64,000 nucleotides of DNA. Origin: Gemmatimonadota bacterium (GTDB lineage Bacteria; Gemmatimonadota; Gemmatimonadetes; Gemmatimonadales; Gemmatimonadaceae). The translations under genes were made by a program, and so were the position numbers. The first letter of the stretch is position 1, and each line of letters starts with the position of its first letter. Below the pieces are notes generated by a model. It had not been told where the DNA came from, did not search any database, and saw only the letters and a program-made list of their open reading frames with translations. Positions 39,070 through 48,476 of the stretch are shown one piece after another. The stretch covers positions 434,001-498,000 of the forward strand of contig JADJAD010000004.1 in the NCBI GenBank assembly GCA_016704465.1, given 5' to 3'.

Positions 39070-40170
39070 TCAGCTGCGGCTCAGGGCGGCCACAATGCGT
39101 TCTCCCGCACGCCCATCCCAGCCTTCGGGGGCCCGCTCACCTACCGGGACCGTGCCCTGCAGTGCGGCGGACCGGGCCGTCGCGAGAATGCCGTCCGTCG
39201 TGAGCGGCCAGGGCGCCAGTCGATTGGTCCCCTCGGTGACCGTCACGGGTCGTTCGGTCGATTCGCGCAGCGTGACGCACGGAATGCCGAGCACCGTGGT
39301 CTCCTCCTGAATGCCCCCGGAATCGGTGAGGACAACGGTCGCATGCGACTGCAAGCCGAGCATCTCCGTGTATCCCAGCGGGTCCATGGTGCGCAGCGGC
39401 TCGAGCATCGACTCGAGGCCGAAGCCGTGCACCCGGTCCCGCGTCCGCGGGTGCAACGGCAGGAGGATGGGCAGCTCGCGCGACAACTCGCCGAGCGCAG
39501 TGAGGATGACCGCCAGCTGCTGCCGGTCGTCCACGTTCGAGGGGCGATGCAGCGTGGAGAGCACGTACTTTCCCTCCGTCACGCCCAGACGCCCCGGCAT
39601 GTCCAAGGCACGAGCGCGCGGAAGGATCCGCAGGAGCGAGTCGATCATGACGTTGCCCACGAAGACGATGCGCGACGGATCGATCCCTTCGCGTACGAGA
39701 TTCGGCTCGGCATCGCGCGACGGCGTGAGCAGGAGGTGCGACAAGCGGTCCGTGACCACGCGATTCACTTCTTCGGGCATGTCCCAGTCGTTGCTGCGCA
39801 GCCCCGCCTCGACATGGGCGATGCGGCAGCCGTGCGACCGTCGCAGCTTGGAGGCGACGAGGGCACAGGCGAGCGTCGAGTTGACGTCGCCGACCACGAC
39901 CACCCAGTCGGGGCGCGTTTCCTCGACGACGGGCTCGAAGGCCTCCATCACGCGCGCCGTCTGGCTCGCATGAGAGCCGGAGCCCACTCCGAGGTGACGA
40001 TCGGGGACCGGGAGGCCCAGGTCATCGAAGAACGCGTCCGACATGGACGCGTCGTAGTGCTGTCCGGTGTGCACGAAGACCCGCTCGTGACCGGCGCGTT
40101 CGAGCGCCTGCAGCACGGGAGCGACCTTCATGAAGTTCGGCCGGGCGCCTGCGACTACGAGAACTTTCAT
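39070..40170 (-). CDS. wecB: UDP-N-acetylglucosamine 2-epimerase (non-hydrolysing)
   Basis: Converts UDP-GlcNAc to UDP-ManNAc. The 366-residue protein has 'VVAGARPNFMKVAPVL', 'VFVHTGQHYD', 'VVVVGDVNSTLACALVA', 'RIAHVEAGLRSND', 'VTDRLSHLLLTPS' and 'VVLTDSGGIQEETTVLGIPCVTLR', all family signatures with active-site Asp, Glu and His visible. Length matches WecB/MnaA. Divergent from the second flippase, convergent with the epimerase; both supply HexNAc donors to this locus. Confidence 0.95.
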   Translation of the reverse strand: MKVLVVAGARPNFMKVAPVLQALERAGHERVFVHTGQHYDASMSDAFFDDLGLPVPDRHLGVGSGSHASQTARVMEAFEPVVEETRPDWVVVVGDVNSTLACALVASKLRRSHGCRIAHVEAGLRSNDWDMPEEVNRVVTDRLSHLLLTPSRDAEPNLVREGIDPSRIVFVGNVMIDSLLRILPRARALDMPGRLGVTEGKYVLSTLHRPSNVDDRQQLAVILTALGELSRELPILLPLHPRTRDRVHGFGLESMLEPLRTMDPLGYTEMLGLQSHATVVLTDSGGIQEETTVLGIPCVTLRESTERPVTVTEGTNRLAPWPLTTDGILATARSAALQGTVPVGERAPEGWDGRAGERIVAALSRS

Positions 40171-40265
40171 GCCGTCAGTGATGAGATGGACGAAGGGATG
40201 CGCAAGCTAGCGGATCGTGAATGGCGCGGCGACGCGACGGGTGTGGTGCGAATGGCGCGCGTGGC

Positions 40266-41900
40266 ATGACAGAGACGGACAAGACCGCGTCCGGGTCTCA
40301 CGAACGCGACCCACGGGACAGCGACGCGACAGCTTCGGGTGACGCGGCGGGCGACGCGGCGGGCGACGCGGCGGGGTCCGAGACGCCCGGCGAGCAGCTC
40401 CAGCAGGCGCTGCCGCAGACGCCGGTGGCCGACGCGCGGGCCGACGCCCACCGCGCACATCTGGGGCGGTCGTTGACGCATGGCGTGGCGTGGATGGGCT
40501 CCGCCAAGTGGATGTCCCAGCTGTTCACCTGGGTGAGCACCATCGTGGTGGCGCGGCTGCTGACGCCCGAAGACTACGGGCTGGTCGGCCTGGCCATGCT
40601 CTTTCTCGGCGTGGTGACGCTGTTCAGCGAGTTCGGCATCGGGACGACGGTGGTGACGCTGCGCGACCTGTCCGACGAGCAGCTGGCGGAGGTGAACACG
40701 CTGGCGCTGCTGCTGGGGCTCGCAGGCTTCACGCTGTCGTGTGCCGCGGCACCGCTGCTTGCCCGGTACTTCGACGCGCCGAACCTGACGTTGGTGGTCA
40801 TCGCCATGGCCAGCAACTTCATCATCAGCTCCACGGGGGTGGTGCCACGGGCGATGCTACAGCGGGAGCTGCGGTTCCGCGACCTGGCGCTCAACGACGG
40901 CCTGCAGGCCCTCACACTCGCCGTCGGCTCTGTGGCATTTGCCATGCTCGGGTTCCGCTACTGGACGCTGGTGCTCAGCGCAGTGCTCGGGACCACGTTT
41001 GCCGCGGTGGCCGCCCGTCGCCTGGTGCCGGTGCGATATCGCTGGCCGCGGTGGGAGGCCCTGGCACCGGCGGTGCGGTTCAGCCGGCAGACGATCGTTG
41101 GACGACTGTCCTGGTACGTCTATTCGAATGCCGACTTCTTCGTCGCCGGCAAGCTGCTGGGGAAGGACGCGCTGGGCGCCTACCGATTCGCCTGGGACCT
41201 GGCCAACGCGCCGGGCGAGAAGGTCACCAGCCTCGTGGGCGGCGTGACCCCCGGTGTCCTGTCGGCCGCGCAGCACGACCCGTCGGCGCTGCGCCGCATC
41301 GCCCTGCGGGTGACCGAGGCCCTCTCGCTGATCACCCTGCCGGCGTGCATCGGGTTGGCGCTGGTCGCCAACAACCTCGTGCCGCTCGTGCTCGGGGAAA
41401 AATGGCTGGAGATGGTCGCGCCACTGCAGATCCTGGGGCTGGCGGCCGCGCTGCGATCCGTGACGCCGATCCTCCCGCAGATTCTCGTGGTGATCGGCCG
41501 CAATCGCGACATGATGCGGGTGAACCTGGTCGGCGCCATCGTCATGCCGCTCGCGTTCCTGTTCGGCAGCCGCTGGGGGACGACCGGCATCGCCATTGGA
41601 TGGCTCACGGCGTACCCGCTGTGCGTCGCCCTCCCCATGGCCTGGCTCGCGCTGCGCAGCATGTCCCTGCCGGCGCTGACGTACCTGCGCGCCTTTTCCG
41701 CCTCGGGGACGGGGATCGCGGTGATGACGGGGGCAGTCCTCGCGGCGCGCCAGTTGCAACCGGTCGACGCCGGACGCCTCGCGTCGCTCATGCTGGACGT
41801 CGCTGTCGGGGCGCTGTCGTATGCGAGCTCCCTCTTCCTCTTTCACCGGGACTCGATCATGGCGCTCGTGCAGCGCGTGCGCTCGGCGCTGCGGCGATGA
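40266..41900 (+). CDS. Polysaccharide flippase (Wzx-like), second copy
   Basis: A 544-residue multispanning protein with the flippase opening 'VSTIVVARLLTPEDYGLVGLAMLFLGV' at about residue 88 and roughly 12-14 helices. It carries an unusual 75-residue hydrophilic Ala/Asp-rich N-terminus that includes three identical 'GDAA' units from a 12-bp tandem repeat (about 40339-40374). ATG at 40266 was preferred over 40221 because the extra residues are unconserved. The stop overlaps an ATG (ATGA) that opens a 12-codon peptide ending exactly at the start of the next gene. More similar in style to lipopolysaccharide/teichuronate exporters than the flippase at 602. Confidence 0.86.
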   Translation: MTETDKTASGSHERDPRDSDATASGDAAGDAAGDAAGSETPGEQLQQALPQTPVADARADAHRAHLGRSLTHGVAWMGSAKWMSQLFTWVSTIVVARLLTPEDYGLVGLAMLFLGVVTLFSEFGIGTTVVTLRDLSDEQLAEVNTLALLLGLAGFTLSCAAAPLLARYFDAPNLTLVVIAMASNFIISSTGVVPRAMLQRELRFRDLALNDGLQALTLAVGSVAFAMLGFRYWTLVLSAVLGTTFAAVAARRLVPVRYRWPRWEALAPAVRFSRQTIVGRLSWYVYSNADFFVAGKLLGKDALGAYRFAWDLANAPGEKVTSLVGGVTPGVLSAAQHDPSALRRIALRVTEALSLITLPACIGLALVANNLVPLVLGEKWLEMVAPLQILGLAAALRSVTPILPQILVVIGRNRDMMRVNLVGAIVMPLAFLFGSRWGTTGIAIGWLTAYPLCVALPMAWLALRSMSLPALTYLRAFSASGTGIAVMTGAVLAARQLQPVDAGRLASLMLDVAVGALSYASSLFLFHRDSIMALVQRVRSALRR

Positions 41901-41931
41901 CATCGCGCTCACACGCGTCACGCGCCGCGAC

Positions 41932-43428
41932 GTGAACGATTCGGCGATCCCGGCTCCCGCACTTCCCAATTCATCCAGCCGCTGCGTGTCCCTTCCTGCT
42001 CCGCTGTACTCGTCGCCGACCGCGACCGTCGATCGTCGACGCATGCTGCTCATCTCGCCGGCGTTTCCGCCCTGCGCCGAGGTGGGCGCGCTGCGCTGGC
42101 AGAAGTTCGCCCATGTGGCGGCGGCACGCGGCTGGACCCTCGATGTCATCACCGGCGCGGCCATGCCCGGCGAACGAGCCGATCCGACGACGCTGCAGCA
42201 GCTGCCCGCCGGCGTCCGGGTCTGGAGCATACCGTTGCAGCCGCTGCTCTCCGAGCGTTTGCGCCGGCACGTGTGGGGGGCAATCAAGGCGACCGCGCGC
42301 GTCGCCGCAGGGCTGACCTCGCGCGCCGCTTCGAGCGCAGAGCCGCACGCCAGTGCACACGCGGCGGCGCACGCGGAGTCGACGACCGAGGGACGACGCC
42401 CGGCGTCTGTAGGCGCCGAGTCGGATTCGTTCTTCGCCTCAATGGTGCGGAACCATCGCGCCCGTGACCACTTCGCGTCGTGGCGGCGCTGGTGCCGCGA
42501 TGTCGAGGCCCTGTCGAGTGCGATCGCGAGGGAGCGGACGCCGAACGTCGTTGTCAGTTCGGGGCCGCCCCACCTGGCCCACGAGGCAGCGCGCCTGGCG
42601 GCGGGCACGCTGGGCGTGCCGCTCGCCCTGGACCTGCGAGACCCGTGGTTCGTCGATCACGCCGAGCCCGCAGACCTGCGGGGTGCGACGTGGCAGCGCC
42701 GCACCGCGCAGTTCGAGTCGCGCGGCTGCCACGCCGCGCAACTCGTGATCGCCAACACCGATGCCTCGGCGGCGCTCCTGCGCGCCCGATATCCCGAGTT
42801 GGCGGCGCGCGTGCTGGTCGTGATGAACGGTGCCGACCCCGACGTGCGGGCGCTTGCCGGTCGCGGCGACCGATTCCTCATCGCGCACGCCGGCAATCTC
42901 TATGGCGGTCGCGATCCGCGGTTCCTCTTCCGGGGTATCCGGCGTTTCCTGGACATGACGGGCGCCGTACCGTCGGACGTGCAGGTGGAGTTCGTCGGCG
43001 GGCGCACGTACGACGGGATCCCGCTCGAGACGATCGCTCGAGGGGAGGGGCTCTCTGAGGTTTTCTCGAGCCGCCCCGCCATGCCCCGCGCCGACGCGCT
43101 GCGATTCATGGGGCAGGCGGCGGTGCTGGTCGTGCTGCCGCAGGCCTGGTCGCATTCCGTACCGGCCAAGATCTTCGAGTACATCCAGTTCGATGCCTGG
43201 TTGCTGGTGCTCTCGCAGCCGACGGATGCGGCGTCGCAGCTGCTGGCCTCGACCTCGGCGGACGTTGTCGTCCCCGACGACGTCGAGGAGATCGCCGCGC
43301 GGCTCTCGACTCGTTATGCCGAATGGACGCGGGGGACGCGTCCGGTGGCCATCAATGCCACCGGCCAGTTTGACCGGGACGCGCAGGCCCGCGTGCTGCT
43401 CGAGCGACTGGAGCAGCTGACGGGCTGA
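41932..43428 (+). CDS. Glycosyltransferase (GT-B, GT4-like)
   Basis: A 498-residue putative glycosyltransferase: 'MLLISPAFPPCAEVGALRWQKFAHVAAARG' (in pieces) is the acceptor-domain start, 'VPLALDLRDPWFVDHAEP' and 'VIANTDASAALLRARYPELAARVLVVMNGAD' are typical, and the donor half has 'LIAHAGNLYGGRDPRFL' and 'PQAWSHSVPAKIFEYIQFDAWLL'. GTG 41932 overlaps the stop of a 12-codon peptide (41897-41935) coupled to the flippase; ATG 42043 is an alternative start at the conserved N-terminus. The Ala/His-rich stretch around residues 130-150 is poorly conserved in style. The 3' end overlaps the convergent gene by 77 bases. Confidence 0.8.
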   Translation: MNDSAIPAPALPNSSSRCVSLPAPLYSSPTATVDRRRMLLISPAFPPCAEVGALRWQKFAHVAAARGWTLDVITGAAMPGERADPTTLQQLPAGVRVWSIPLQPLLSERLRRHVWGAIKATARVAAGLTSRAASSAEPHASAHAAAHAESTTEGRRPASVGAESDSFFASMVRNHRARDHFASWRRWCRDVEALSSAIARERTPNVVVSSGPPHLAHEAARLAAGTLGVPLALDLRDPWFVDHAEPADLRGATWQRRTAQFESRGCHAAQLVIANTDASAALLRARYPELAARVLVVMNGADPDVRALAGRGDRFLIAHAGNLYGGRDPRFLFRGIRRFLDMTGAVPSDVQVEFVGGRTYDGIPLETIARGEGLSEVFSSRPAMPRADALRFMGQAAVLVVLPQAWSHSVPAKIFEYIQFDAWLLVLSQPTDAASQLLASTSADVVVPDDVEEIAARLSTRYAEWTRGTRPVAINATGQFDRDAQARVLLERLEQLTG

Positions 43429-45343
43429 CGGGCTGACGGTCGTCATGCTGCGGCGCACGCGCCGACGTGTCGAGCACGCGGCAGACGGCAGCGAACGGGA
43501 GCAGTCGGACGCTCGCCGGGGCCAGCGTCCGTCTCGTCATCCGCGATCGCGCGACGGTCACGCACGACACGCGACGGCGACGCGCTTCTCGCCGCGCGTC
43601 GATGATCGTGAAGCCCGGAATACGATTGAAGGTGTGCGTCCCCACGAGGCGAGGGGCCCATGCGGGGACGAGGTGCGCGACCGTGTGCTCGGCGTAGCGC
43701 TGCTCGGTCAGCGCGGTGATCTCCTGGATGCGAAGCGACGAACCGTAGCTGTTCGACCCATCCTGCGCGGGGCGAAAGAGCCGCTCCCCGATACGAAACA
43801 CGCGGCCGGCAGGGCGCGCGCTGCGTACATCCACGACCACAGGGTTACGCCGGTGCGGACGCCACGGGCCAAACGGGGAGTCGCTGAAGAACACGTAGAG
43901 CTCATCCCAGTGCCCCTTCGCCGAAGTATCGAGTCCCGCCTGGAGGATCCACTGTCCATCGAGGGTGAAGAGGGTCGCATCGACCCACGGGGCGCCCTCC
44001 AGCATGGAATGCTCGAGCGTCCAGTCACCGGGGAAGCTCCGGGCACGCCACACCTCCACGGCGTTGCGCGTCCCGCACTCGGGGATGAGGAACTCCTCGC
44101 CCTTGTAGGAAAAGGCGAAGGGGTAGGCAAGGTGGTAGGGAAGATCGAGCACGGGCGATGGCGTTCCCGGCGCGCCATTCGCCCCGATCTCGGCGGCGAG
44201 GATGCGTCCGCGTCCGTCGCCGTGGCGGTATTCCTCGAGGAACAGGATGCGCTGCGCCCCTCGCTCGTATGGGAACGGATCCGCCCAGCTGAAGCCGGGA
44301 GGGGGCTCCATGGTCTTGTAACGATACGGCGCGAGATGGACGGCGGCGTCCGCCTGCCCGGGCGGTCCTGCATCGTACGCCAGGAACCATTGCTCCTCAC
44401 GGACGGTGTGCGCGAGGTGCCGCGCCACGTAACGCGAGGCGAGACCGGCAAGTGGGCGATAGAGTTCCGCGTTGCGCGCGGGACGGTACAGTCGCCGTGA
44501 GTACGTGGAAGCGGCAGCCGGGGACGACGTTGGCGGCTGCATGGTCGCGTCGGTAGTCGCGTCGGTGGTCGCGTCGGTGGTTGACTCGATGGTGGGCTGG
44601 ACCGTCGGCTCGGCGGAGAGTGCCGCCGCGGTTGCGCGCTCCTGGGCCGCGATCGCGCGCGCCAGGAACGGCTCGGCCATCCAGTACAGCTGCGCCGCGT
44701 TCCGCCCGGTCGAGAATCGATCGGTGCGCACCCACCCCTGGGCGAGAATCCGGCCATCGTCCAGCTGCTCGCTCAGGACCTGCAACATCGCTCCGGTCGT
44801 GGGCTCCTGTTCGAACACCTCCCAGAAGGCGGGCGGGCCGCCCCGCTTCAGGTCCTTGTCACCGTGGTGATAGCTCCACACACCGAAGCGGGCGATCTGC
44901 AGTGCCTCGCCCCGCAGGATGCGGAAGCCGAGCCGGATGGCCACGTCCAGGTCGCACGCGCGCAGCATTGCCAGCGCGTCGTCGGGGAAGTAGTCGGAGT
45001 ATTGCGTGCGTCGCGGCCGGACCGGCACCGTTGTTGCGCTGTCGAGCAACGGTGCAATGTCTACCGGGAGGAACGGCGAGTTGCTGACGGGGAACTTCCA
45101 CGCATCGAGGCGGGCATGCGCCGCGCGCAACAGCGCGTGGCGGTTGGCGACCCATCGCCCGACGCGCGATGTGGCGCGCGGCGTCCCGGGGGACGCGTCG
45201 GGTTGGTTGAGGGCCACGGCGACGATGCGGGACGAGGTCTCGCGCTGCAGACGCTCCAGCGCCGAGCGGACCCATTGCGGCTGCACGTACGAGTCCAGCA
45301 GCAGCCCAACGCGCAGCGGGCGACCCGCGCCGTCATGACCCAT
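43352..45343 (-). CDS. Formyltransferase-like/GINT1-N-like beta-propeller fusion
   Basis: A 663-residue two-domain protein. Residues about 10-225 resemble formyltransferase-type proteins ('FGVWSYHHGDKDLKRGGPPAFWEV', 'LSEQLDDGRIL'); the N-x-H catalytic motif reads S-Y-H, so the usual Asn is missing. A Thr/Ala linker made by a 12-bp repeat ('DATTDATTDAT') follows. Residues about 315-590 resemble the N-terminal beta-propeller-like domain of glucosamine inositolphosphorylceramide transferase 1: 'GFSWADPFPYE', 'LFLEEYRHGDGRG', 'YHLAYPFAFSYKGEEFLIPECG', 'WVDATLFTLDGQWIL'. The last 75 residues are Arg/Ala-rich and overlap the convergent glycosyltransferase gene, so the true stop may differ. A role in recognising or transferring a modified amino sugar is inference. 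Confidence 0.72.
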   Translation of the reverse strand: MGHDGAGRPLRVGLLLDSYVQPQWVRSALERLQRETSSRIVAVALNQPDASPGTPRATSRVGRWVANRHALLRAAHARLDAWKFPVSNSPFLPVDIAPLLDSATTVPVRPRRTQYSDYFPDDALAMLRACDLDVAIRLGFRILRGEALQIARFGVWSYHHGDKDLKRGGPPAFWEVFEQEPTTGAMLQVLSEQLDDGRILAQGWVRTDRFSTGRNAAQLYWMAEPFLARAIAAQERATAAALSAEPTVQPTIESTTDATTDATTDATMQPPTSSPAAASTYSRRLYRPARNAELYRPLAGLASRYVARHLAHTVREEQWFLAYDAGPPGQADAAVHLAPYRYKTMEPPPGFSWADPFPYERGAQRILFLEEYRHGDGRGRILAAEIGANGAPGTPSPVLDLPYHLAYPFAFSYKGEEFLIPECGTRNAVEVWRARSFPGDWTLEHSMLEGAPWVDATLFTLDGQWILQAGLDTSAKGHWDELYVFFSDSPFGPWRPHRRNPVVVDVRSARPAGRVFRIGERLFRPAQDGSNSYGSSLRIQEITALTEQRYAEHTVAHLVPAWAPRLVGTHTFNRIPGFTIIDARREARRRRVSCVTVARSRMTRRTLAPASVRLLPFAAVCRVLDTSARAPQHDDRQPVSPSAAPVARAARGPARPGQTGRWH

Positions 45344-45449
45344 CGCGTAATGATTCCTGTGTGGGAAGGCACTCGAGCGGGACTAAACTATCCCTTGCGT
45401 CGGGTACCCGAAATGTCCGGGCGCCCGGTCGACTCCACGACGTCTACGG

Positions 45450-47087
45450 ATGACCGCCAGTAACGCGCATCAGGACGGCGGCGCCGTGGCCATCCCCATG
45501 GGCGGCGCGCGGCTCGCGCGAGCGGCACCATACCTGGTGCTCGTGCTCGTCGTGTCCCACGCCATCGTCGCCTGGCTGCTGCGCACGCCGGGCTTCGGCT
45601 GGGGGGAGGACGACTCCGGCTACCTTCTGCTCGGTCAGCAGCTGCGCCACTTGTCGTACCGTGAGGTGCAGGACGTCCTGGCGCCGGTGCATGCGCGCTT
45701 CCCCCCGGTCTTTCCGGCGATCCTGGCCATCGTGGGTGCGGTCTTCGGCGATCACCTCGACGTGCTCTTCTCCGTCGTGGCGCTGGCGTCGGCTGGCTCG
45801 GTGTTCCTGCTCTACGCCGCCGCGCGACGGGTCGCGGGCGAGGAGCTGGCGTTGCTCTCAACGCTGCTGTACGCGATCAACCCGAGCGCGCTCGGCGATG
45901 GCGGTACCCTCATGGCCGAGGCACCGTTCAAGCTGTTCGTCATGCTGGCGCTCTGGGCGCTCACGCGGGAGGAGGAGGGTCCGCGCTTCGCGGTCATCGC
46001 GGGAGTCGCCACCTGCCTCGCGGCGCTGACGCGCACGGCAGGTGTGGTTTTCGTTCCCGCCCTCGCCGGCTACTGGCTCGTCAATCGACAGTACCGGCGC
46101 GCGCTGATCTTCAGCGTGGCAGCGTTGGCCACGGTGGGGCTGTGGATCGCCTTCACCTTCGCCGCACCCGATCCCGACAATCGTCGCCTGTACATCGCCG
46201 ACCTCGGCGCGCGCGGACGACGCGCGCAAGAGAGCGTGCTGTACACGACGATCATGCGGCTGTTGCCCCGGGCGCGACGATTCCTGACGACGGGCATCCC
46301 GACGGTGCTCTCGTTCCCGACGATCTAGCGCGTCCTCTTCGACAACGTGGTCTGGCTGGTCTCCACGGTGGTATTTGGCGTCACGGGATTCGTGGTGCTG
46401 CTGCGGCGCTGGCGCGGCGCGGCGGCCTTTCTGCTGGCGTACGGCGCCCTGCTCATGCTGTGGCGATACGCCCTCGATCGATTCCTGCATCCGATCGTCC
46501 CGCTGTTGTACTTCACGCTCCTGCTGGGCGCCTCCTGGCTCGCCGCTACGCGAGCGCCCCGCGCGAGGCCCTGGCTGCTGGCGTCCTTTGTGGCACTGGT
46601 CGCCTGGGGATCGCTGCGCAGTGACGCGCGCCTGGTCCAGCGGGCCATGGCGTGCGATCGCGCCGATCCCGCCGGCCCCTCGACGTGCTGGCCGATTCCC
46701 GAGCGCAACAACCTCCGCCTGGCCCACTGGGTGCGCGACTCGACCCCGCCCGACGCCATCTTCTTCGTGTCGAAGGAACGGGCGTTCTACATGCACGCGG
46801 GACGCCGGTCGGTGAACCAGGACCGAGGACTCCAGGAAGACTCGGCATCGCTGGGTGACTTCCTGCGCACGCGCGGCGTGACCTACGCGACCGTGACACC
46901 CGTCGGCGTACGCTCGGGGCCGCACAACCGATTGATTGCCGCCGCGTGCCGTGAGTTCTCCCTTGTGCGTCGATTCTCGGAGCAAACCATTCTCCTGCGC
47001 GTCCGCGCCCCGGGCGACACGAGCGCAACGGACGAGACCTGTGCCGCGCTGTCCGTCTGGAGCGCGGCGCGGCGGACGCGCGGGTGA
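45450..47087 (+). pseudogene. GT39/PMT-like membrane glycosyltransferase with in-frame TAG
   Basis: About 545 codons in one frame interrupted by a single TAG at 46326-46328. The first part (292 residues) has the N-terminal helix, the periplasmic acidic motif 'GWGEDDSGYLLLGQQLRHL' typical of PMT/ArnT-type GT-C enzymes, and several helices. The second part continues directly after the stop with 'RVLFDNVVWLVSTVVFG', more helices and a soluble C-terminal domain ('WVRDSTPPDAIFFVSKERAFY'). No frame change is needed, so it is a nonsense substitution (for example CAG or TGG to TAG), a sequencing error, or two half-proteins. The TGA at the end overlaps the GTG of the VanZ gene. Confidence 0.8.
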
Positions 47088-48445
47088 CGCGCGTGCCGGG
47101 GCCGCGTGTGCCGGGGCCGCGTGTGCCGGGGCCGCGTGTGCCGGGGCCGCGTGTGCCGGGGCCGCGCGAGCGCGCGTCGCGCGCGCGCCGTGTGGCCCGG
47201 CTGGGCGTCTTTGCCTGCATTGCAGTGATCGCCGCGGCGACACTCCGGCCGCTCCCCGCCCCTCCTGCGCCAGCACTCGCGGCGGACCCGCTCCCCATGT
47301 TCTGCCTGGCGTGCAGCGACCTGGGTGGCGTCGATGCAATGCTCAATGTCCTGCTGTTCATTCCGTTGGGCGCCGCGGTGGCCGCGGCGACGGGGCGCTG
47401 GGGCGCCGCGCTGGGCGTGCCGATCGCGCTGTCACTCGCGATCGAGGCTCTGCAGCTGACGGCCATCACCGGACGGGATGCGTCGGCGCTGGACCTGTTG
47501 ACCAACTCGATCGGCGGCGTGATCGGGGCAGGGCTCGTCATGTACCGGCGCACGCTGCTGACCCCTGCCCCGCGCACCGCGCACGTGCTGTCACTTGCTG
47601 CCGTGGCGGCTGCGGTGGCCGTCATGGCGTCCACCGCCGCACTGCTGCGCCCGAGCATCCCGCGCATGGGACTATGGGGCCAGTGGATGCCGCAGCGACT
47701 GGCCTTCGAGCCGTACTCGGGAACGGTGCACGACTTCCGCATCGACAACATCCTGGTCCCCTACCAGCTGGTCCCGGAATCGGAGCGCCTGCGGCAGGAG
47801 CTGCTCGATGGCACGACCGCGGCCCACGTCGATTTCACGTCGGGTGCACAGCCGCAACGGCTCGCGGTGATCGCCCGGGTCGGCAGCAGCGTGCAGGAGG
47901 TGCTCATGATCGGGGCGTGGCGCGACGCGCTGGTCTTCCGCACGCGCCTGGCGGCGAAGGATTGGGGGCTGCGCACCCCGATGATCGCGCTCCCGGGTGC
48001 GCTCGCCGACTCCGGCGTGCGCATGACCGCCGACGCGGGGGTGCGCAACCAGCGGTGGTACGCCACGACCAAGGGAGCGTCGGGGGTGGTCGCGCGCGAC
48101 GTCCCGTTCTCGGTGGCCTTGGGGTGGACATTCTTCCTCCCCTTCGACCATCCGCTCTCCGACGCGGATCGCTGGTACTCGGCGTTGTGGCTGGCGGCGC
48201 TCGCCTTCCCGGCCGCCTATTGGGGGGCGCGCGCCAGCAGGCGCGGCGACGCGTGGATCTGGTCGGGGACGTGGTGGAGCCTGGCCGTGGTGATGCTCGC
48301 GGCGGCGCTGGGACTGGTGCCGCACCTGGCGCACTTCGCGCCGGCCGCCGGCAGCGAGTGGCTGGGTCTGCTGACCGGGTCCGTCGGTGGAGGCTGGGCG
48401 GCGCTGCGCGTGACACCGCGCGACTTCGCTGCACATAGCGCTTGA
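47084..48445 (+). CDS. VanZ-like membrane protein with possible LamG-like domain
   Basis: A 453-residue membrane protein. The N-terminal half is VanZ-like: 'NVLLFIPLGAAVAAATG', 'LSLAIEALQLTAITGRDASALDLLTNSIGGVIGAGL'. After the fourth helix, residues about 205-330 look like a jelly-roll (LamG/concanavalin-like) periplasmic domain ('LAVIARVGSSVQEVLMIGAWRDALVFRTR'), then three more helices. GTG 47084 is coupled to the previous stop (GTGA). Residues 4-28 are five 'VPGPR' units from a 15-bp tandem repeat at 47093-47167; each unit begins with GTG and could itself act as a start codon. Function in EPS or surface envelope is inferred from context. Confidence 0.8.
   Translation: MTRVPGPRVPGPRVPGPRVPGPRVPGPRERASRARRVARLGVFACIAVIAAATLRPLPAPPAPALAADPLPMFCLACSDLGGVDAMLNVLLFIPLGAAVAAATGRWGAALGVPIALSLAIEALQLTAITGRDASALDLLTNSIGGVIGAGLVMYRRTLLTPAPRTAHVLSLAAVAAAVAVMASTAALLRPSIPRMGLWGQWMPQRLAFEPYSGTVHDFRIDNILVPYQLVPESERLRQELLDGTTAAHVDFTSGAQPQRLAVIARVGSSVQEVLMIGAWRDALVFRTRLAAKDWGLRTPMIALPGALADSGVRMTADAGVRNQRWYATTKGASGVVARDVPFSVALGWTFFLPFDHPLSDADRWYSALWLAALAFPAAYWGARASRRGDAWIWSGTWWSLAVVMLAAALGLVPHLAHFAPAAGSEWLGLLTGSVGGGWAALRVTPRDFAAHSA
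47093..47167 (+). repeat. Five-copy 15-bp tandem repeat at the vanZ-like start
   Basis: Unit GTGCCGGGGCCGCGT repeated five times without a break (the last copy ends CGC). It is in frame (15 bp = 5 codons, VPGPR), so copy-number change alters length but not frame, and changes the number of GTG codons that could start translation. Confidence 0.95.
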
Positions 48446-48476
48446 AGCCCGCTGCGCGTTGCGCGAGACTTCTTCT

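Noticed and set aside
25468..41900. Exosortase/PEP-CTERM system, suggested by the glycosyltransferase and amidotransferase types
   Set aside because: No exosortase or PEP-CTERM protein gene is present in the window; only family resemblance remains.
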